Below are positions 22,041 to 23,366 of a stretch of DNA of 23,366 nt, piece after piece. The stretch's first letter is position 1, and each line of letters begins with the position of its first letter. Under the pieces are notes generated by a model. That model worked only from the letters and a program-made list of their open reading frames with translations. It was not told the origin of the DNA and searched no databases. The stretch covers positions 1 to 23,366 of the forward strand of contig CATOJU010000004.1 of NCBI GenBank assembly GCA_951800555.1, in the 5' to 3' direction. This DNA is from an uncultured Rickettsiales bacterium. GTDB lineage: Bacteria; Pseudomonadota; Alphaproteobacteria; Rickettsiales; UBA1997. The translations under genes were made by a program, and so were the position numbers.

Positions 22041-23366
22041 TTAACTATTACTTCTTTCCACAGAAACCTCACTATTTTGTTGTTCATCATCAATTTCATC
22101 TATACTTTTAGAAGTTTTATCAAACATCTCTAAATCCTCATTTTTTTCAAGATTATCATTTACAGCTATAATATTATTATATTCTTCTTCTGTTGGTTTA
22201 TTATTATCTTCTATGACAATATTTTGTTCAAGATTTTGTAAAAAATTATATATTTCTAGGTTATTATACATATAGGCATAATCAAGCGCTGTTTGTCCAT
22301 ATCCATCTTTTTCTTTTATTAATTCTTTTTTTTCTTGCTCATCTAAATTCTCTAATAATAATTTAACAATTTCTGGTTTTTCATATATAGCAGCATAATG
22401 AAGTACTGTTTCTTCCCTTTTATCTTTTTCTTTTATTAATTCCAATTTTTCTTGATGATCAAAATAATCCAATAATAATTTAACAATTTCTAAATTTTCA
22501 TTTTTAATAGCATAATGAAGTGCTGTTTTTTCCCATCCATCTTTTTCTTTTATTAACTTTTTTCTTTCTTCTTTTAAATTCTCCAATAATAATTTAACAA
22601 TTTCTGAATTTCCTTTTTTAGCAGCATAATGAAGTGCTGTTTGTCCATATCTATCTTTTTCTTTTATTAATTCTTTTTTGTATTGCTCGCTTAAATTCTC
22701 CAATAATAATTCAACAATTTTTGGTTTTTTACTTTTAATAGCATAATGAAGTACTGTTGTTCGTTCATATCTATCTTTTTCTTTTATTAATTCTTTTTTT
22801 TCTTGCTCACTTAAATTCTCTAATAATAATTCAACAATTTCTAAATTTTCATTTTCAGTAGCATAATAAAGTGCTGTTCGTTCAAATCCATCTTTTTCTT
22901 TTATTAATTCTTTTTTTTCTTGTTCATCTAAATTTTTTAATATTAATTCAACAATTTCTAAATTTCCTTTTTCAGCAGCATAATGAAGTGCAGTTAGTCT
23001 ATGTCTATCTTTTTCTTTTATTAACTCTTTTCTTTCTTGCTCATCTAAATTTTTTAATATTAATTTAACAATTTCTAAATTTCCACTTAAAGCAGCATAA
23101 TGAAGTGCAGTTAGTCCATTCCTATTTTTTTCTTTTATTAATTCTTTTCTTTCTTGCTCACTTAAATTCTCCAATAATAATTTAACAATTTCTAGATTTT
23201 TATTTAAAACAGCATAATGAAGTACAGTTGGTTCATATCCATCCTTTTCTTCTATTAATTCTTTTATTTCTTTTTTATTTTTAAGTTTTGATTTAATTTC
23301 TTTAAAAATTGATCCAGCCATTCTCGGATCTTTGATAGAATTATATGCTTTTATTAAATCAATATA
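22041..23366 (-). CDS. Ankyrin-repeat protein, N-terminus outside the window
   Basis: At least 441 residues on the minus strand. A Met at 23319-23321 could start a 426-residue protein, but the frame stays open for 15 more codons to the edge (YIDLIKAYNSIKDPR) and that Met has no Shine-Dalgarno, so the gene probably begins beyond the window. Nine ankyrin-type repeats (TALHYAA..GNLEIVKLLLENL) follow, each with an added charged helix-like SEQERKELIKEKD, giving a 39-residue period instead of 33. The C-terminal 60 or so residues are acidic and disordered (IVIEDNNKPTEEEYNN onward). No membrane span is visible. Ankyrin arrays bind proteins, and in host-associated Alphaproteobacteria they are often effectors; a secretion signal cannot be judged because the N-terminus is missing. 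Confidence 0.9.
   Translation of the reverse strand, partial: YIDLIKAYNSIKDPRMAGSIFKEIKSKLKNKKEIKELIEEKDGYEPTVLHYAVLNKNLEIVKLLLENLSEQERKELIKEKNRNGLTALHYAALSGNLEIVKLILKNLDEQERKELIKEKDRHRLTALHYAAEKGNLEIVELILKNLDEQEKKELIKEKDGFERTALYYATENENLEIVELLLENLSEQEKKELIKEKDRYERTTVLHYAIKSKKPKIVELLLENLSEQYKKELIKEKDRYGQTALHYAAKKGNSEIVKLLLENLKEERKKLIKEKDGWEKTALHYAIKNENLEIVKLLLDYFDHQEKLELIKEKDKREETVLHYAAIYEKPEIVKLLLENLDEQEKKELIKEKDGYGQTALDYAYMYNNLEIYNFLQNLEQNIVIEDNNKPTEEEYNNIIAVNDNLEKNEDLEMFDKTSKSIDEIDDEQQNSEVSVERSNS
22255..23260 (-). repeat. 117-bp tandem repeats of the ankyrin gene
   Basis: Nine copies. The conserved GCATA-type segment (complement of the codons for HYA or DYA) recurs at 23212, 23095, 22978, 22861, 22741, 22624, 22510, 22393 and 22276. 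Spacings are 117, 117, 117, 120, 117, 114, 117 and 117 bp; the 120 and 114 are single-codon gain and loss. The copies are similar at DNA level, so expansion or contraction by recombination is plausible. Outer limits are approximate. Confidence 0.85.

Noticed and set aside
22871..23068. Plus-strand Leu/Phe-rich ORF opposite the ankyrin repeats
   Set aside because: It is the regular antisense of the repeat codons, not an independent hydrophobic protein.
22255..23260. CRISPR-like array
   Set aside because: The regular repeats are contiguous 117-bp coding units with a continuous ankyrin frame and no unique spacers.

Overview
This is an AT-rich bacterial chromosome segment carrying the RNA polymerase / ribosomal protein locus of what looks like an alphaproteobacterium. 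RpoB (1362 aa) and RpoC (1376 aa) have proteobacterial lengths and motifs. The order tRNA-Gly, tuf, tRNA-Trp, secE, nusG, rplKAJL, rpoBC is the proteobacterial one, and the infA-maf pair, preceded by a tRNA, fits Alphaproteobacteria. The strong A/T bias, a long ankyrin-repeat gene, a leucine-rich-repeat (LRR) gene and a lone phage-head protease gene (possibly a gene-transfer-agent remnant) suggest a host-associated lineage. A rubrerythrin suggests a low-oxygen niche. The lineage assignment is inference. TGA is used as a stop and the only tRNA-Trp has anticodon CCA, so nothing indicates a recoded genetic code.

Layout. 1-237: AT-rich, with a 14-bp hairpin just past the rubrerythrin stop. 238-1933: rubrerythrin (-), a Nudix hydrolase (+) and an HK97-type prohead protease (-) that converges on and overlaps the Nudix gene. 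2129-3721: a two-gene minus-strand unit, cytidylyltransferase-like enzyme then GT-B glycosyltransferase. 3722-4112: divergent regulatory region with a near-consensus promoter for the long plus-strand unit. 4113-16725: tRNA-Gly(UCC), tuf, tRNA-Trp(CCA), secE, nusG, rplK, rplA, rplJ, rplL, rpoB, rpoC. Hairpins lie between tuf and tRNA-Trp, between rplL and rpoB, between rpoB and rpoC (a full intrinsic-terminator shape) and after rpoC.

16800-20226: a 946-residue protein with an Asn/Gly-rich N-terminus, an Asp/Tyr tract, a duplicated helical segment and an LRR array, then an unrecognised 168-codon ORF (166 codons from its first ATG) whose promoter is bracketed by a perfect 13-bp inverted repeat. 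20227-20878: no convincing gene but several hairpins. 20879-21784: tRNA-Lys(CUU), infA, maf. 22041 to the right edge: an ankyrin-repeat protein (-) with nine 39-residue repeats, whose N-terminus probably lies outside the window.

The core genes supply translation elongation (EF-Tu), initiation (IF-1), the ribosomal stalk (L11, L1, L10, L7/L12), protein export (SecE) and transcription (NusG, beta, beta'). The most unusual part is the 3' side of rpoC. There a large, apparently undescribed LRR protein with a very strong ribosome binding site sits directly behind the rpoC terminator with almost no room for its own promoter. The next gene has an unusual symmetric promoter region.
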